Assembly: GCA_004554485.1 (NCBI GenBank)
Contig: SFLS01000021.1
Coordinates: 1-64,000, forward strand
DNA length: 64,000 nt
From: Oscillospiraceae bacterium
GTDB taxonomy: Bacteria; Bacillota; Clostridia; Oscillospirales; Ruminococcaceae
Reading direction: 5' to 3'
The first letter of the stretch is position 1. Each line of letters opens with the position of its first letter. Below are positions 35,493 to 45,368 of this stretch, in pieces. The notes under the pieces were generated by a model. It was not told the origin of the DNA. It saw only the letters and a program-made list of their open reading frames with translations, and ran no database searches. The translations under genes and the position numbers were made by a program.

Positions 35493-36824
35493 ATGAAGCT
35501 GAATAACAAGCGCACCATTCTGGTGGGGCTCGCGTTTTTTTCCATCTGCGCCTTCTGGCAGATGTACAACAGCGTCATCCCCAAGATCCTTACCTACACC
35601 TTCCGTTTGGATGAGACCTTCTCCGGCGTCATCATGGCCGCCGATAACGTGCTGGCGCTGTTCCTGCTGCCGCTGTTCGGCGCGCTCAGCGACCGCTGCC
35701 GTTCTCCCCTGGGCCGCCGGATGCCCTTCATCCTGGCGGGCACCGGCTGCTCGGTGCTGCTGATGATGCTGCTGCCCCTGCTGGATAACAGCTACGCCGC
35801 CAGCCCCGGCAGCACCAAGCTGGTGCTGTTCATCTGCGTTCTGGGCCTGCTGCTGGTCTCGATGGGCACCTACCGCTCTCCCGCCGTGGCGCTCATGCCG
35901 GATCTGACCCCCAAGCCGCTGCGCAGCCGCGCCAACGCCATCATCAACCTGATGGGCGCCGTGGGCGGCATCCTGTATCTGCTCATCACCAGCGTGCTGT
36001 ATTCCTCCTCGCGGGTGGCGGGGCTGAGCCACGTCAATTACCTGCCGCTGTTCGCCATCGTGGCGGGGCTGATGGCCGTTTCGATCGGCGTCCTGTTCGC
36101 CACCATCCGGGAAAAGAAGCTCGCCGAGGAAAACCGCAAGCTGGAAGCCGAGCACCCCGAATGGAACCTGGCCGAGGTGGATGAAAGCGGCAACGAGGCG
36201 CTGCCCCCCGCCGTCAAGCGGAGCCTGGGCTTCCTGCTGGCCTCCATCGCGCTGTGGTTCATCGGCTACAACGCCATCGAAACATGGTTTACCACCTTTG
36301 CCGATAAAATGTGGGGCATGGCCCTGGGCGACGCCACCCTCTGCCTCACCATCGCCACCGCCGGCGCCATCTGCTCCTATATCCCGGTGGGCATCGTCGC
36401 CAGCCGGATGGGCCGCCGGCGCACCATCCTGTTCGGCGTGGTGCTGCTGACCGCCTGCTTTGCCGCGGGCTACTTCTACACGCTGTTCAGCAGCCGGTTC
36501 CATCCGGCGCTGTATGCCCTGTTCGCGCTGGTGGGCGTGGCCTGGGCCTCCATCAATGTCAACAGCCTGCCCATGGTGGTGGAAATGTGCCGCGGCAGCG
36601 ATATCGGTAAGTTTACCGGCTACTATTACACCGCCAGCATGGCGGCGCAGACCGTCACCCCCATCGTGGCGGGCTGGCTGCTCAAGCATGTCAGCTACTC
36701 GGTGCTGTTCCTGTATGCCGCCGTTTTTGTGGCGCTGGCCTTCTTCACCATGCTGATGGTCCGCCACGGCGATGCCCGGGCCGAAGCCAAAGTCGGCCTG
36801 GAAGCCTTCGACGTGGAGGATTGA
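35493..36824 (+). CDS. MFS transporter, SLC45/GPH sugar-carrier-like
   Basis: Twelve-helix secondary transporter of 443 residues. The layout (FWQMYNSVIPKIL near 20, GALSDRCRSPLGRRMPFI in the loop between helices 2 and 3, and GKFTGYYYTASMAAQTVTPI near 370-389) resembles the sucrose/disaccharide carriers annotated as SLC45-like MFS proteins. A central cytoplasmic loop (about 200-245) is long and charged. CorA follows after 37 bp, so the two may be cotranscribed. Substrate is inferred only at the level of sugar or glycoside. Confidence 0.8.
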   Translation: MKLNNKRTILVGLAFFSICAFWQMYNSVIPKILTYTFRLDETFSGVIMAADNVLALFLLPLFGALSDRCRSPLGRRMPFILAGTGCSVLLMMLLPLLDNSYAASPGSTKLVLFICVLGLLLVSMGTYRSPAVALMPDLTPKPLRSRANAIINLMGAVGGILYLLITSVLYSSSRVAGLSHVNYLPLFAIVAGLMAVSIGVLFATIREKKLAEENRKLEAEHPEWNLAEVDESGNEALPPAVKRSLGFLLASIALWFIGYNAIETWFTTFADKMWGMALGDATLCLTIATAGAICSYIPVGIVASRMGRRRTILFGVVLLTACFAAGYFYTLFSSRFHPALYALFALVGVAWASINVNSLPMVVEMCRGSDIGKFTGYYYTASMAAQTVTPIVAGWLLKHVSYSVLFLYAAVFVALAFFTMLMVRHGDARAEAKVGLEAFDVED

Positions 36825-36861
36825 CGAACGAAACCCATTCGGATAAAAAGGAGGCGCTTTG

Positions 36862-37776
36862 ATGCAGTATTATTCCCTGGCGGAGGGCCTGCGCCCGCTG
36901 GAAGAGGGGCTGCCGACCGCCGAAACCGGCATTCTGGCGGTGCTGGCGCCGGAGGAGCTGGAAACCGCCCCGCTGCCGCCGCACCTCCACCCGCCGCTGC
37001 CGCCCGCCGGCCTGCGGGAAAACCAGTATTGCTGGCTGCGTGTCGAGCAGGGGGAGATCGCCGGACAGATCCGCACCCCGCAGCGGGCCGGACAGCCCGC
37101 CCACCGGCTGACCTTTGCCTGGGCGCAGGGCAATCTGCTGCTGGTCGACCACGACCGCTTTGCCGGCGAATGCCTTGGCCGGATCGCCCAGATGCGCCCG
37201 CACGGGGCGGACGGGGCCGATAATTTCCTGGTGGATCTGCTGCTGGTGCTCACCCGGGATGACCTGATGGACCTGCAGCAGCTGGAAACCCGCCTGACCA
37301 ATCTGGAACAGGCGGTGCTGGCCGATGAGACCGACAAATTCATCCGGCAGATGAGCGCCCTGCGCAAGGAGCTGAACCGGGAAAACCGCTTTTACGCCCA
37401 GCTGGCCGATCTCGCCTCCTCACTGCAGGAGGATGCCGCCGACCTGTTCGACCGCCGCAGTGCCAAGCGGCTGGGGTACTTTCTGCGTCGGGTGGGCAAC
37501 CTGCGGGAGGAGACCCAGATGCTGCGGGAATACGCCTCCCAGATCAGCAGCGAATACCAGGCCCAGGTGGATATCACGCAAAACCGGGTGATGAAGCTGC
37601 TCACCATCGTCACCACCATCTTTCTGCCGCTTTCGCTCATCGCTGGCTGGTACGGCATGAATTTTACCAATATGCCGGAGCTGCACTGGGCACTGGGCTA
37701 CCCCGCCGTGATCTTTGCGGCCGTCCTCATCGTCGCGGGGCTCATTTTGTACTTCAGGCGCAAAAAGTGGTTTTGA
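36862..37776 (+). CDS. CorA family divalent cation transporter
   Basis: Pentameric Mg2+/Co2+ channel-type transporter. The 304-residue protein has a cytoplasmic N-terminal domain, a long stalk helix region (about 130-245) and two C-terminal membrane helices with the signature YGMNF at about 270-274, followed by a basic tail (RRKKWF). AAGGAGG lies eight bases before the ATG at 36862. Ion specificity within CorA/ZntB-like proteins cannot be settled by reading. Confidence 0.88.
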   Translation: MQYYSLAEGLRPLEEGLPTAETGILAVLAPEELETAPLPPHLHPPLPPAGLRENQYCWLRVEQGEIAGQIRTPQRAGQPAHRLTFAWAQGNLLLVDHDRFAGECLGRIAQMRPHGADGADNFLVDLLLVLTRDDLMDLQQLETRLTNLEQAVLADETDKFIRQMSALRKELNRENRFYAQLADLASSLQEDAADLFDRRSAKRLGYFLRRVGNLREETQMLREYASQISSEYQAQVDITQNRVMKLLTIVTTIFLPLSLIAGWYGMNFTNMPELHWALGYPAVIFAAVLIVAGLILYFRRKKWF

Positions 37777-37794
37777 CCCCTTTTACGGCACAGC

Positions 37795-37825
37795 AAAAAA
37801 GCCCCCTTCCGGGGGCTTTCTTCTT
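37795..37825 (+). terminator. terminator after corA
   Basis: GCCCCC/GGGGGC stem (37801-37816) with flanking A and T runs. Confidence 0.8.
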
Positions 37826-37856
37826 TTGGGGGTCGGGGCCTTTTGGTCACCGATAT

Positions 37857-37886
37857 AAAAAAAGCGCCGGCTGGCGGCTTTTTTTA
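37857..37886. terminator. terminator after the tRNA pair
   Basis: An imperfect GCGCC/GGCGGC stem flanked by seven A and seven T, immediately 3' of tRNA-Glu on the minus strand. Confidence 0.65.
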
Positions 37887-37889
37887 TTC

Positions 37890-37964
37890 TGGTGACCCGG
37901 ACGGGAATCGAACCCGTGTTACAGCCGTGAAAGGGCCGTGTCTTAGCCGCTTGACCACCGGGCC
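37890..37964 (-). tRNA. tRNA-Glu (anticodon TTC)
   Basis: 75 nt including encoded CCA. Acceptor GGCCCGG pairs with CCGGGTC, the anticodon loop is CTTTCAC, and the T arm contains GGTTCGATTCC. It lies three bases downstream of tRNA-Met in the same transcript. Confidence 0.95.
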
Positions 37965-37967
37965 GTT

Positions 37968-38044
37968 TGGTAGCGGTAGGTGGATTTGAACCGCCGACAC
38001 TTCGGGTATGAACCGAATGCTCTGGCCAACTGAGCTATACCGCC
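37968..38044 (-). tRNA. tRNA-Met (anticodon CAT), elongator type
   Basis: 77 nt including CCA. Acceptor GGCGGTA pairs with TACCGCT; anticodon loop TTCATAC; T arm GGTTCAAATCC. The paired first base and the GGCGG start resemble elongator Met in Firmicutes, not initiator. Confidence 0.93.
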
Positions 38045-38071
38045 ATATAAGCGCTTCATCACGCAAGGGTT

Positions 38072-38100
38072 ATTATACTAAAAGGAAAAAGGCTTGTCAA
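38072..38100 (-). promoter_or_regulatory. promoter of the tRNA-Met/tRNA-Glu operon
   Basis: Consensus TTGACA (38095-38100), 17-bp spacer, consensus TATAAT (38072-38077) on the minus strand, ending 27 bp before tRNA-Met. Confidence 0.85.
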
Positions 38101-38222
38101 CACATTTTTTCTTTTTTCAGGGCCGCATGGGGCAAAAAGCCCATGAAGCCCGCCCCTGTTTCCGGCGTCTTTGACCAAAACGGAGAATTCCGCCCACCGG
38201 CGCCGAAAGCCGCCGGAATGCC

Positions 38223-38251
38223 TTGACCTTTTTCATCGTTTGCACTACAAT
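38223..38251 (+). promoter_or_regulatory. promoter of guaB
   Basis: TTGACC (38223-38228), 17-bp spacer, TACAAT (38246-38251). The resulting leader of about 145 nt contains the palindromic element at 38281. I see no purine riboswitch motif. Confidence 0.6.
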
Positions 38252-38280
38252 GATAAAAATATCCGCTGTTCCCGGCCTAA

Positions 38281-39876
<1,596 letters not shown>

Positions 39877-39894
39877 TCCATCCCCCAAAAAATT

Positions 39895-39940
39895 TGCCCC
39901 CGTCCGCAGAGCATCCCGCGGCGGGGGCTTTCTTTTTTTA
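39895..39940 (+). terminator. terminator after guaB
   Basis: GCCCCCG arm at 39896 pairs with CGGGGGC ending at 39928, followed by a long T-run. Confidence 0.75.
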
Positions 39941-39989
39941 TCCGCCCGCTTTGGGGCTTTCCTTTGGCCCTGTGAAGTTGCCGTGCGGG

Positions 39990-40208
39990 TCAGCGGTTCA
40001 CTTCCCGCTTTTCGGTGCGGCCCAGCAGATAATCCACGCTGACATGGTAAAAATCCGCCAGCGCGCAGAGAACCTGCGGCGGCAGCATCCGCTGGCCGCT
40101 CTCATAGTAGGCATAGGTGCGCTGCGGCACGTTAATGGCTTCTCCGACCTGCCGCTGTGTCAGGTCGGCGTCCTCCCGCAGGTCGCGGATCCTTTGGTAT
40201 TTCATCAT
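39990..40208 (-). CDS. XRE-family helix-turn-helix regulator
   Basis: A 72-residue Cro/CI-type repressor consisting of a single helix-turn-helix domain (LTQRQVGEAINVPQRTYAYYESGQ, about 16-39; VSVDYLLGR near the end). ATG at 40208, second ATG next to it. The promoter region toward the divergent small gene contains two 15-bp direct repeats that look like its operator. Similar small XRE proteins regulate phage-derived and sporulation-linked genes; target here is inferred to be itself and the neighbour. Confidence 0.85.
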   Translation of the reverse strand: MMKYQRIRDLREDADLTQRQVGEAINVPQRTYAYYESGQRMLPPQVLCALADFYHVSVDYLLGRTEKREVNR

Positions 40209-40235
40209 CGTATCACCCCACAAAAGTATAGGGGT

Positions 40236-40275
40236 GAATAATTTGTTCTATTGCAAAAGAGAATAAATTGTTCTA
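40236..40275. promoter_or_regulatory. two repeated operator sites between the XRE gene and its divergent neighbour
   Basis: GAATAATTTGTTCTA (40236-40250) recurs as GAATAAATTGTTCTA (40261-40275), 25 bp apart centre to centre. Each core is a near-perfect dyad (GAAYAAWTTRTTC). The sites sit in an AT-rich pocket and should control both divergent genes. Confidence 0.6.
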
Positions 40276-40302
40276 AAATAGGGATACAAAGGAGGGAGAG
40301 CC

Positions 40303-40476
40303 ATGACTGCTGCACCAAAAACGGCGGCCGCTATGATGGCGGCCGACAAAATCACGGCGGCACAGCGGGTGTGTGAGGAGGCGTATATGCAAAGCGACGC
40401 GCCGGATTACCGCAGTCTGTATTTTAAGCTGTTTGGGGCACTGGAGGAAATCCGCAAGCTTCTGGAGCAGGCTTGA
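40303..40476 (+). CDS. 57-aa protein divergent from the XRE regulator
   Basis: A short gene with an excellent ribosome site (GGAGGGAG, 40291-40298) and codon usage like its neighbours. The product is Ala-rich at the start and then helical and charged (YFKLFGALEEIRKLLEQA at the end). I do not recognise it; similar small helical proteins occur beside XRE regulators in Clostridia. It is divergently arranged with the repressor and shares its operator region. Could be an antirepressor or partner protein, but nothing proves that. Confidence 0.65.
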   Translation: MTAAPKTAAAMMAADKITAAQRVCEEAYMQSDAPDYRSLYFKLFGALEEIRKLLEQA

Positions 40477-40520
40477 GCCCCGCGAGACTGGGGCCGGCGA
40501 CTGCCAAAACCCGCCGCACG

Positions 40521-40567
40521 CCAAAAAACGACCCGCCCGGCGCAGAGAAACTCCCTGCACCGGGCGG
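40521..40567 (-). terminator. terminator after the yabE-like gene
   Basis: CCGCCCGGCGCAG (40533-40545) pairs with CTGCACCGGGCGG (40555-40567) with one mismatch; six T follow on the minus strand. Confidence 0.7.
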
Positions 40568-40608
40568 TAAACTTGATACTCTGTATTTTTCTCGGTTTGA
40601 TGCAGCGG

Positions 40609-41697
40609 TCAGTAGTACAGCGTTCCGTTGCCCCATTCCAGCACGTAGATATCCACCGTGCGCAGGCTGTTCAGCACGCTTTCCTGATAGGTTTCGTAGA
40701 ACAGGTCCACATCCACCCCTATCTCGCTGATGGCAAACCCGCCGGTATCGCTGGCCAGCGCGTAGCCGTAAACAAATTTCCCGTCGGCGCTGCGGATATA
40801 CAGCTTAGTGCCGTAAGGGTATTCGTTGGGGTCCACCGCGATGGTACCGTAGTAGCAATAGCCGCCGCTGCTGCCGTAGCTGTTTTCCGGCGCGGAATAG
40901 CCGGTGGCCTTCTGGCCGGTCTTTACCTTCTGGTAGGTAACGGGGATGCCGTTTTCATCCAGGGGATACTGGCTGCTCCAGTCCAGCCGGGAGATCGCCG
41001 CGCCGTTCTGCCCCTGCAGCACCAGGGCGTCCACCGGGGCTTTCAGCTCCTTGGCGCTGACCAGCGTGCGGGAAACCAGCGTATCTCCCGACCACAGCTC
41101 CTCGTAGGTATTTTCCACCAGACCGGCCTCGCCACCGGTGATCTGCGTACTTCTGCCATTGCGCAGCAAGCTACTGGCCTTGTAGACGGTCTGGTAGGGC
41201 AGGGCGGTCTGCTCCTTTACCACCCTTTTTTCCACCCGCTGCACCGTGATCACGTCGCCGTCCTCCAGCAGAGCGCCGGGCTCCTTGGAGCAGTAGTCGT
41301 TTTCGCCCAGCTCCAGTCCGTTCTGCCGCAGCAGCTCCGCCACGGTGCCGCCGGTCACGGCGCAGGGGATGCTTTCGCCGCCCACCTGCAGCGTCACCTG
41401 CATCCCGCGCTGGATGCTGACCCGGCTGTAAACCAGGGAGGTCTCCCGGGTGGTAACGATATCATTTTCCCGCAGGGTGATCCCCGCGCGGGAAAGCGCC
41501 TTTTCGGTGGGGTCGTCGCGCAGCGCCAGCGCCACGCCGGTCTCGGCCCCATCCGCAATATACAGGATCTTGACGTTTTCGGCCACAGCCAACAGAGACA
41601 GACACACCGCCACTGCCAACCCCGCTGCGGTAAACGTCCTGCCCCGCAGCAGTCTCCCGACGCGATACAGCCATGCGCCGGGTCTTAACTTTTTCAT
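40609..41697 (-). CDS. yabE: YabE-like G5 and 3D domain cell-wall protein
   Basis: Exported 362-residue protein related to Rpf/YabE stationary-phase cell-wall factors. One N-terminal membrane segment (about 22-40) is followed by DUF348-type repeat, a G5 domain (about 145-220) and a C-terminal 3D domain holding the three conserved aspartates (AVDPNEYPYGT, ASDTGG, VDLFY), expected to act as a lytic transglycosylase-like active site. AAGGAG precedes the ATG at 41697. Single gene, just downstream of spoVAE. Confidence 0.87.
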   Translation of the reverse strand: MKKLRPGAWLYRVGRLLRGRTFTAAGLAVAVCLSLLAVAENVKILYIADGAETGVALALRDDPTEKALSRAGITLRENDIVTTRETSLVYSRVSIQRGMQVTLQVGGESIPCAVTGGTVAELLRQNGLELGENDYCSKEPGALLEDGDVITVQRVEKRVVKEQTALPYQTVYKASSLLRNGRSTQITGGEAGLVENTYEELWSGDTLVSRTLVSAKELKAPVDALVLQGQNGAAISRLDWSSQYPLDENGIPVTYQKVKTGQKATGYSAPENSYGSSGGYCYYGTIAVDPNEYPYGTKLYIRSADGKFVYGYALASDTGGFAISEIGVDVDLFYETYQESVLNSLRTVDIYVLEWGNGTLYY

Positions 41698-41820
41698 CTC
41701 ATGTCTCCTTTGGATCAAGTTCGGGTTGCATTATACAGGGTTTTTCTCAATTTGTCAAATCGAACGCCGTTTTCTTGTGAAAAATTACAATTTTCCCGCC
41801 TTCTGCCCGGCGCCAGCTTC

Positions 41821-41863
41821 GGCCCGCAGGGCGTTTTGGCTGCGCCAAAACGCCCTGCGGGCC
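41821..41863. repeat. palindromic element, copy 7, single-arm form
   Basis: A perfect 43-nt hairpin: GGCCCGCAGGGC (41821-41832), GTTTTGGC, loop TGC, GCCAAAAC, GCCCTGCGGGCC (41852-41863). It has the family's outer arms but only one internal hairpin, so the outer and inner stems stack into 20 continuous base pairs. Lies between spoVAE and yabE; no T-run. Confidence 0.88.
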
Positions 41864-41888
41864 GCGCCTGCCGCCTGCCCCCGGGGGG

Positions 41889-42257
41889 TCAGCTCTGGTC
41901 ACGGGAGCGGAACACCAGCGCCGCCAGCACCGAGAAGAAGATCGCCGCTGCGATGCCGGCTGCGCCTTCGGTCAGGCCGCCGGTCAGCACGCCCAGCAGC
42001 CCCTTTTCGGCCACGGCCTCCCGGACGCCGCGGGCCAACAGGCTGCCAAAGCCGGTCAGCGGCACGGTAGCGCCCGCCCCGGCAAAATCGATCAGAGGCT
42101 GGTACCAGCCCAGCGCCCCCAGCAGCACCCCGGCCACCACGTAGCCGGAAAGAATGCGGGCGGGGGTCAGCGCCGTCCGGTCGATCAGGATCTGCCCGAT
42201 CAGGCAGAGCGCGCCGCCCACCAGAAAGGCGTAGAGATAGGGTAACAGTGCTTGCAT
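41889..42257 (-). CDS. spoVAE: stage V sporulation protein AE
   Basis: Membrane component of the SpoVA channel that loads dipicolinate into the forespore and releases it on germination. The 122-residue protein has three or four hydrophobic segments and the motif ALGWYQPLIDFAGAGATVPLTGFG, shared in form with SpoVAC. Its ATG overlaps the spoVAD stop (TGATG). Last gene of spoVAC-spoVAD-spoVAE; spoVAA and spoVAB are absent here, the common state in Clostridia. Confidence 0.92.
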   Translation of the reverse strand: MQALLPYLYAFLVGGALCLIGQILIDRTALTPARILSGYVVAGVLLGALGWYQPLIDFAGAGATVPLTGFGSLLARGVREAVAEKGLLGVLTGGLTEGAAGIAAAIFFSVLAALVFRSRDQS

Positions 42258-43276
42258 CAGTTGGTTCCTCCTTTGGCAGTCAGGTGCAGCAGGTGCGCAA
42301 TCCCGGGGATGGATTCCCCCTGCTGGCAGGCGGTGGGGGACATCAGCGCCCCGGTGGCCATAAACAGGATATTGCGGTATTTGCCCTGCTGCATCGCCGG
42401 CAGAAAATGGGCGCACATCACGGCAGCGCTGCATCCGCAGCCGGAAGCGCCGGCATCTACCTGCTGCTTTTCCCGTTCGTACAGCATCAGGCCGCAGTCG
42501 GTGTAGCGGGGGCGCAGGTCACAGTTTTCCTCCGCGGCCAGCCGGACCAGCAGATCGCTGCCCACCTGCGCCAGATCCCCGGTAATGATCTTGTCATAGT
42601 CGGCAGGGGAGGTGCCGGTATCGGTAAAGTACTGTCGCAGGGTATCCCAGGCGGCAGGAGCCATGGCGGCGCCCATGTTGTTCATATCGGTCACCCCCAG
42701 GTCCACCACCCGCCCGATGCAGACCTCCCGCACCGTGATGGGACCGGCCATCCCCACCAGTGCCGCGCCGGCCGCCGTAGCGGTATGCTGGGCGGTGGGG
42801 GTGCGCACCCCGCCGTAATCCAGCGGAAAGCGGAACTGCCGCTCGCTGGAGCAGAAGTGCGAGGAGGTGACTGCCAGCGCCTTGCGCGCCGCGCCGCTTT
42901 CCACCAGCAGCGAAGCCAGCGTCAGGCTTTCTGCCATGGTGCTGCACGCCCCGTACAGCCCCAAAAAGGGCCGGCCCTGCTCCCGCACCGCATAGGCGGA
43001 AGCGATGCACTGGTTCAGCAGATCGCCGCCCAGCATCACGTCGACCTGCTCCGCCGTGGTATTGCCCTTCTGCAGCGCCAGCTCGATGGCCAGCGTCTGC
43101 ATTTTTGTTTCGGCCTTTTCCCAGCTTTTCTCGCCGAAGCTGCTGTCCTCCACCAGCCGGTCAAATTCCGCGCCCAGCGGACCTTCCTTTTCCATGCGGC
43201 TGCCTACCGCCGCTGTCGCCGCGATGGCCACCGGCTTTTCCAGCCGGATGGTCCCCGCTCCGATTCGGATCGCCAT
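42257..43276 (-). CDS. spoVAD: stage V sporulation protein AD
   Basis: Thiolase-fold, dipicolinate-binding subunit of the SpoVA channel. The 339-residue protein shows the family stretches ATAAVGSRMEKEGPLG, LLNQCIASAYAVR, YGACSTMAESL and GASGCGCSAAV. ATG at 43276 follows CAGGAGGAAAC. Preceded by spoVAC with 157 bp between them, filled by a cloverleaf element. Confidence 0.95.
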   Translation of the reverse strand: MAIRIGAGTIRLEKPVAIAATAAVGSRMEKEGPLGAEFDRLVEDSSFGEKSWEKAETKMQTLAIELALQKGNTTAEQVDVMLGGDLLNQCIASAYAVREQGRPFLGLYGACSTMAESLTLASLLVESGAARKALAVTSSHFCSSERQFRFPLDYGGVRTPTAQHTATAAGAALVGMAGPITVREVCIGRVVDLGVTDMNNMGAAMAPAAWDTLRQYFTDTGTSPADYDKIITGDLAQVGSDLLVRLAAEENCDLRPRYTDCGLMLYEREKQQVDAGASGCGCSAAVMCAHFLPAMQQGKYRNILFMATGALMSPTACQQGESIPGIAHLLHLTAKGGTN

Positions 43277-43319
43277 CTTGTTTCCTCCTGTTTTTCCATA
43301 ATCCTGCCGCCGGTCTGTA

Positions 43320-43408
43320 AGCGGCCCCGCCGGCGCTTCGCGCCCGCGGGACGCCCCCCTGCGGGGGCGTCCCGTCCCCGGCCCTGCGGGCCGGGCGGCG
43401 GGGCCGCT
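43320..43408. repeat. cloverleaf palindromic element, copy 8, inside spoVA operon
   Basis: A 12-bp perfect outer stem (AGCGGCCCCGCC 43320-43331 with 43397-43408) encloses hairpins 43332-43344 (GGCGC, loop TTC), 43348-43373 (GGGACGCCCCC) and 43379-43393 (CGGCCC, loop TGC). The GGCCC-TGC-GGGCC unit that forms the outer arm elsewhere is an internal hairpin here, as in a circular permutation. Confidence 0.85.
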
Positions 43409-43433
43409 GTCCCCCGCGCTTCGCACCGGGCTT

Positions 43434-43877
43434 TTACGCCAGGCCAAAAATCACCAACACCAGCCCGTACAGAATACTGGCCACCGTCCCGTACACCACC
43501 ACCGGCCCCGCGATCACAAACAGCTTGGCCGCCAGCCCCAGCACAAAGCCCTCGCTTTTGAACTCGATGGCGGGGGAAGACATGGCGTTGGCAAAGCCGG
43601 TGATGGGTACCAGCGTGCCGGCGCCCGCCTTTCTGGCCAACTTCTGGTACCAGCCCAGCCCGGTCGTCACCACCGAAAGCAACACCAGCGTCACCGAGCA
43701 CCAAGCGCCTGCTTCGTCCTTCGTCAGCCCCAGACTTCCGTACCAGTCGGTCAGGGCCTGTCCCACCACACAGATCAGTCCCCCCACCAAAAAAGCCATC
43801 GGCAGCGTTTTGGCGCTCTGGCTCGGCGGGGAGCTTTCTCTCAGCATCTTGTTGTATTCCTTGGGGGTTTTTCCCAT
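43434..43877 (-). CDS. spoVAC: stage V sporulation protein AC
   Basis: Pore-forming membrane subunit of the SpoVA channel, in B. subtilis acting as a mechanosensitive channel. The 147-residue protein starts MGKTPKEYNKML and has about four membrane helices with the GLGWYQKLARKAGAGTLVPI motif. AAAAAGGAGCG precedes the ATG at 43877; the much longer upstream frame is not coding. First gene of the spoVA operon. Confidence 0.94.
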   Translation of the reverse strand: MGKTPKEYNKMLRESSPPSQSAKTLPMAFLVGGLICVVGQALTDWYGSLGLTKDEAGAWCSVTLVLLSVVTTGLGWYQKLARKAGAGTLVPITGFANAMSSPAIEFKSEGFVLGLAAKLFVIAGPVVVYGTVASILYGLVLVIFGLA

Positions 43878-43954
43878 TCTGCATCGCTCCTTTTTCGGGT
43901 TCTCAAGGGTATTATGCCCTCCTTTGCCAGCTTTATCCGCTTTTTCCTGCCTTT

Positions 43955-44002
43955 GGGCGCGACCGCTTTGCGCCCCCTCGGGCGTCCCCTGCGGGGCCGC
44001 CC
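43955..44002. repeat. degenerate palindromic element, copy 9
   Basis: Two imperfect hairpins: GGGCGC/GCGCCC (43955-43975) and GGGCG.CCCC-TGC-GGGG..GCCC (43980-44002). No clear outer stem. It lies in the leader of spoVAC and may be a decayed family member. Confidence 0.4.
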
Positions 44003-44108
44003 TCGCCCAGCGCCGCGGCCACGCCCTCCTTTTTCCCCGAATCCGCCCCTCTTTTTCCAGTATTTTCAATAAATTCGTGAACCGGCTGTAAAGTTTTTTC
44101 CTGTTTGG

Positions 44109-44137
44109 TAGACAAGCCGCCAAAAAACCGCTATAAT
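44109..44137 (+). promoter_or_regulatory. promoter of the trigger-factor-like gene
   Basis: TAGACA (44109-44114), 17-bp spacer, TATAAT (44132-44137); a TGCCGCC/GGCGGCA hairpin (44152-44171) lies in the leader. Confidence 0.6.
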
Positions 44138-44190
44138 AACAAACGATATTATGCCGCCCGTTTTGGCGGCAGTTGTTTGGAGGAACAAAA

Positions 44191-45348
44191 ATGAACAGAT
44201 TAGTAAAAGTTCTGGCCGCCATGATGGCGCTGCTGCTCTGCCTGGGGCTGACCGCCTGCGCCGGCAAGCAGGGCAACGGAGACGCCGCCGTCAATTACAG
44301 CCTGGGACTGACCACCGACGGCCGGTTCGAGGGCATCGCCGCCAAGGACTACGTTACCCTGGGCCAGTACACCAGCCTCACCTACCCCGAGGAGGTGACC
44401 TCCGTCAAGGAGGAGGATATCCAGACCCGCATCGATTCCATCATGTCGAGCCACACCTATACCAACGAGGTGACTGACCGCGCCGTCCAGGATGGCGATA
44501 CCCTCAACATCGATTACGTCGGCAAGGTGGACGGTGTCGCCTTCGAGGGCGGCAGCACCGACGGCAACGGCACTCAGGTCACCATCGGCGTCACCAGCTA
44601 TATTGATGACTTCCTGGAGCAGCTCATCGGCCACCAGCCCGGCGAAACCTTTGATATCGAGGTCACCTTCCCCGATCCCTATGAGAACAACCCCGACCTG
44701 GCCGGCAAGGACGCCGTCTTTACCGTCACCGTCAACCACATCGTGGAAACCTACACCTACGAGCTGACCGACGACTTTGTCGCCGATAACCTGCAGGCGG
44801 ATTACGGCTACACCTCCATCGCGGATATGCGGGAGAAGATCGCCGCCGACCTGCACGACACACAGGTCTACAACTACATGATCGAAACCGTCCTGGAGAA
44901 CTGCCCCGTCAGCGAAGTGCCCCAGAAGCTGGTGGATAACGAGATCACCATCACCGTCAAGCAGCTCAAGTATCAGGCGCTGCAGTACAATATGGATGCT
45001 TCCACGCTGTTCACCTATTACTACGGCGTCGCGGATGAGGATGCCTTCCGCACCACCTACGAGGAGGATATCCGCGAGCAGATCTCCCAGTACCTCGTAA
45101 TGATGGCCATCGCCGAGGATGCCGGCCTGATCGCCACCGAGCAGGATGTCAAGGATTATTTCCTGGAGGAAATGGATACCGAGGATTATTCCGAATATGT
45201 CAAGAACTACGGCTACGGCTACATCTACCGCGCCGTCACCTTCAATAACGTCGGCAACTATCTGCAGGAACAGAATCCCGCTCCGGCCTACGCCTCCGTC
45301 GAGGAGATCATCCTCCCCGCCGCTGAAGCCGAAACCCAACCCGCGGAA
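44191..45348 (+). CDS. trigger-factor-like peptidyl-prolyl isomerase lipoprotein
   Basis: An exported, lipid-anchored folding factor of about 386 residues. The N-terminus has a lipobox (GLTAC, Cys near 25). Residues 85-170 form an FKBP-type isomerase domain of the trigger-factor kind (GDTLNIDYVGKVDGVAFEGG, FPDPYENNPDLAGKDAVFTV), followed by a Tig-like helical C-terminal domain (about 180-350). The ribosome-binding N-terminal domain of true trigger factor is missing, so this acts outside the membrane. Leader ribosome site GGAGGAAC. Extra Tyr/Glu-rich tail. Confidence 0.85.
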
Positions 45349-45368
45349 TAACCCCCTTTTCTGCCCGA

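Noticed and set aside
37890..38044. tRNA-borne integration site for a genomic island
   Set aside because: No integrase, no direct repeat of a tRNA end and no composition change beside the two tRNA genes. The AT-rich NERD gene is 2.5 kb away and separated by native genes.
41821..41863. Terminator for spoVAE
   Set aside because: The hairpin is strong but has no T-run on either side and carries the arms of the dispersed element family, so it is listed as a repeat.
43878..44294. N-terminal extension of about 140 residues on SpoVAC
   Set aside because: SpoVAC starts at 43877 with a good ribosome site and family-typical N-terminus; the extension reads through intergenic sequence and the divergent promoter.
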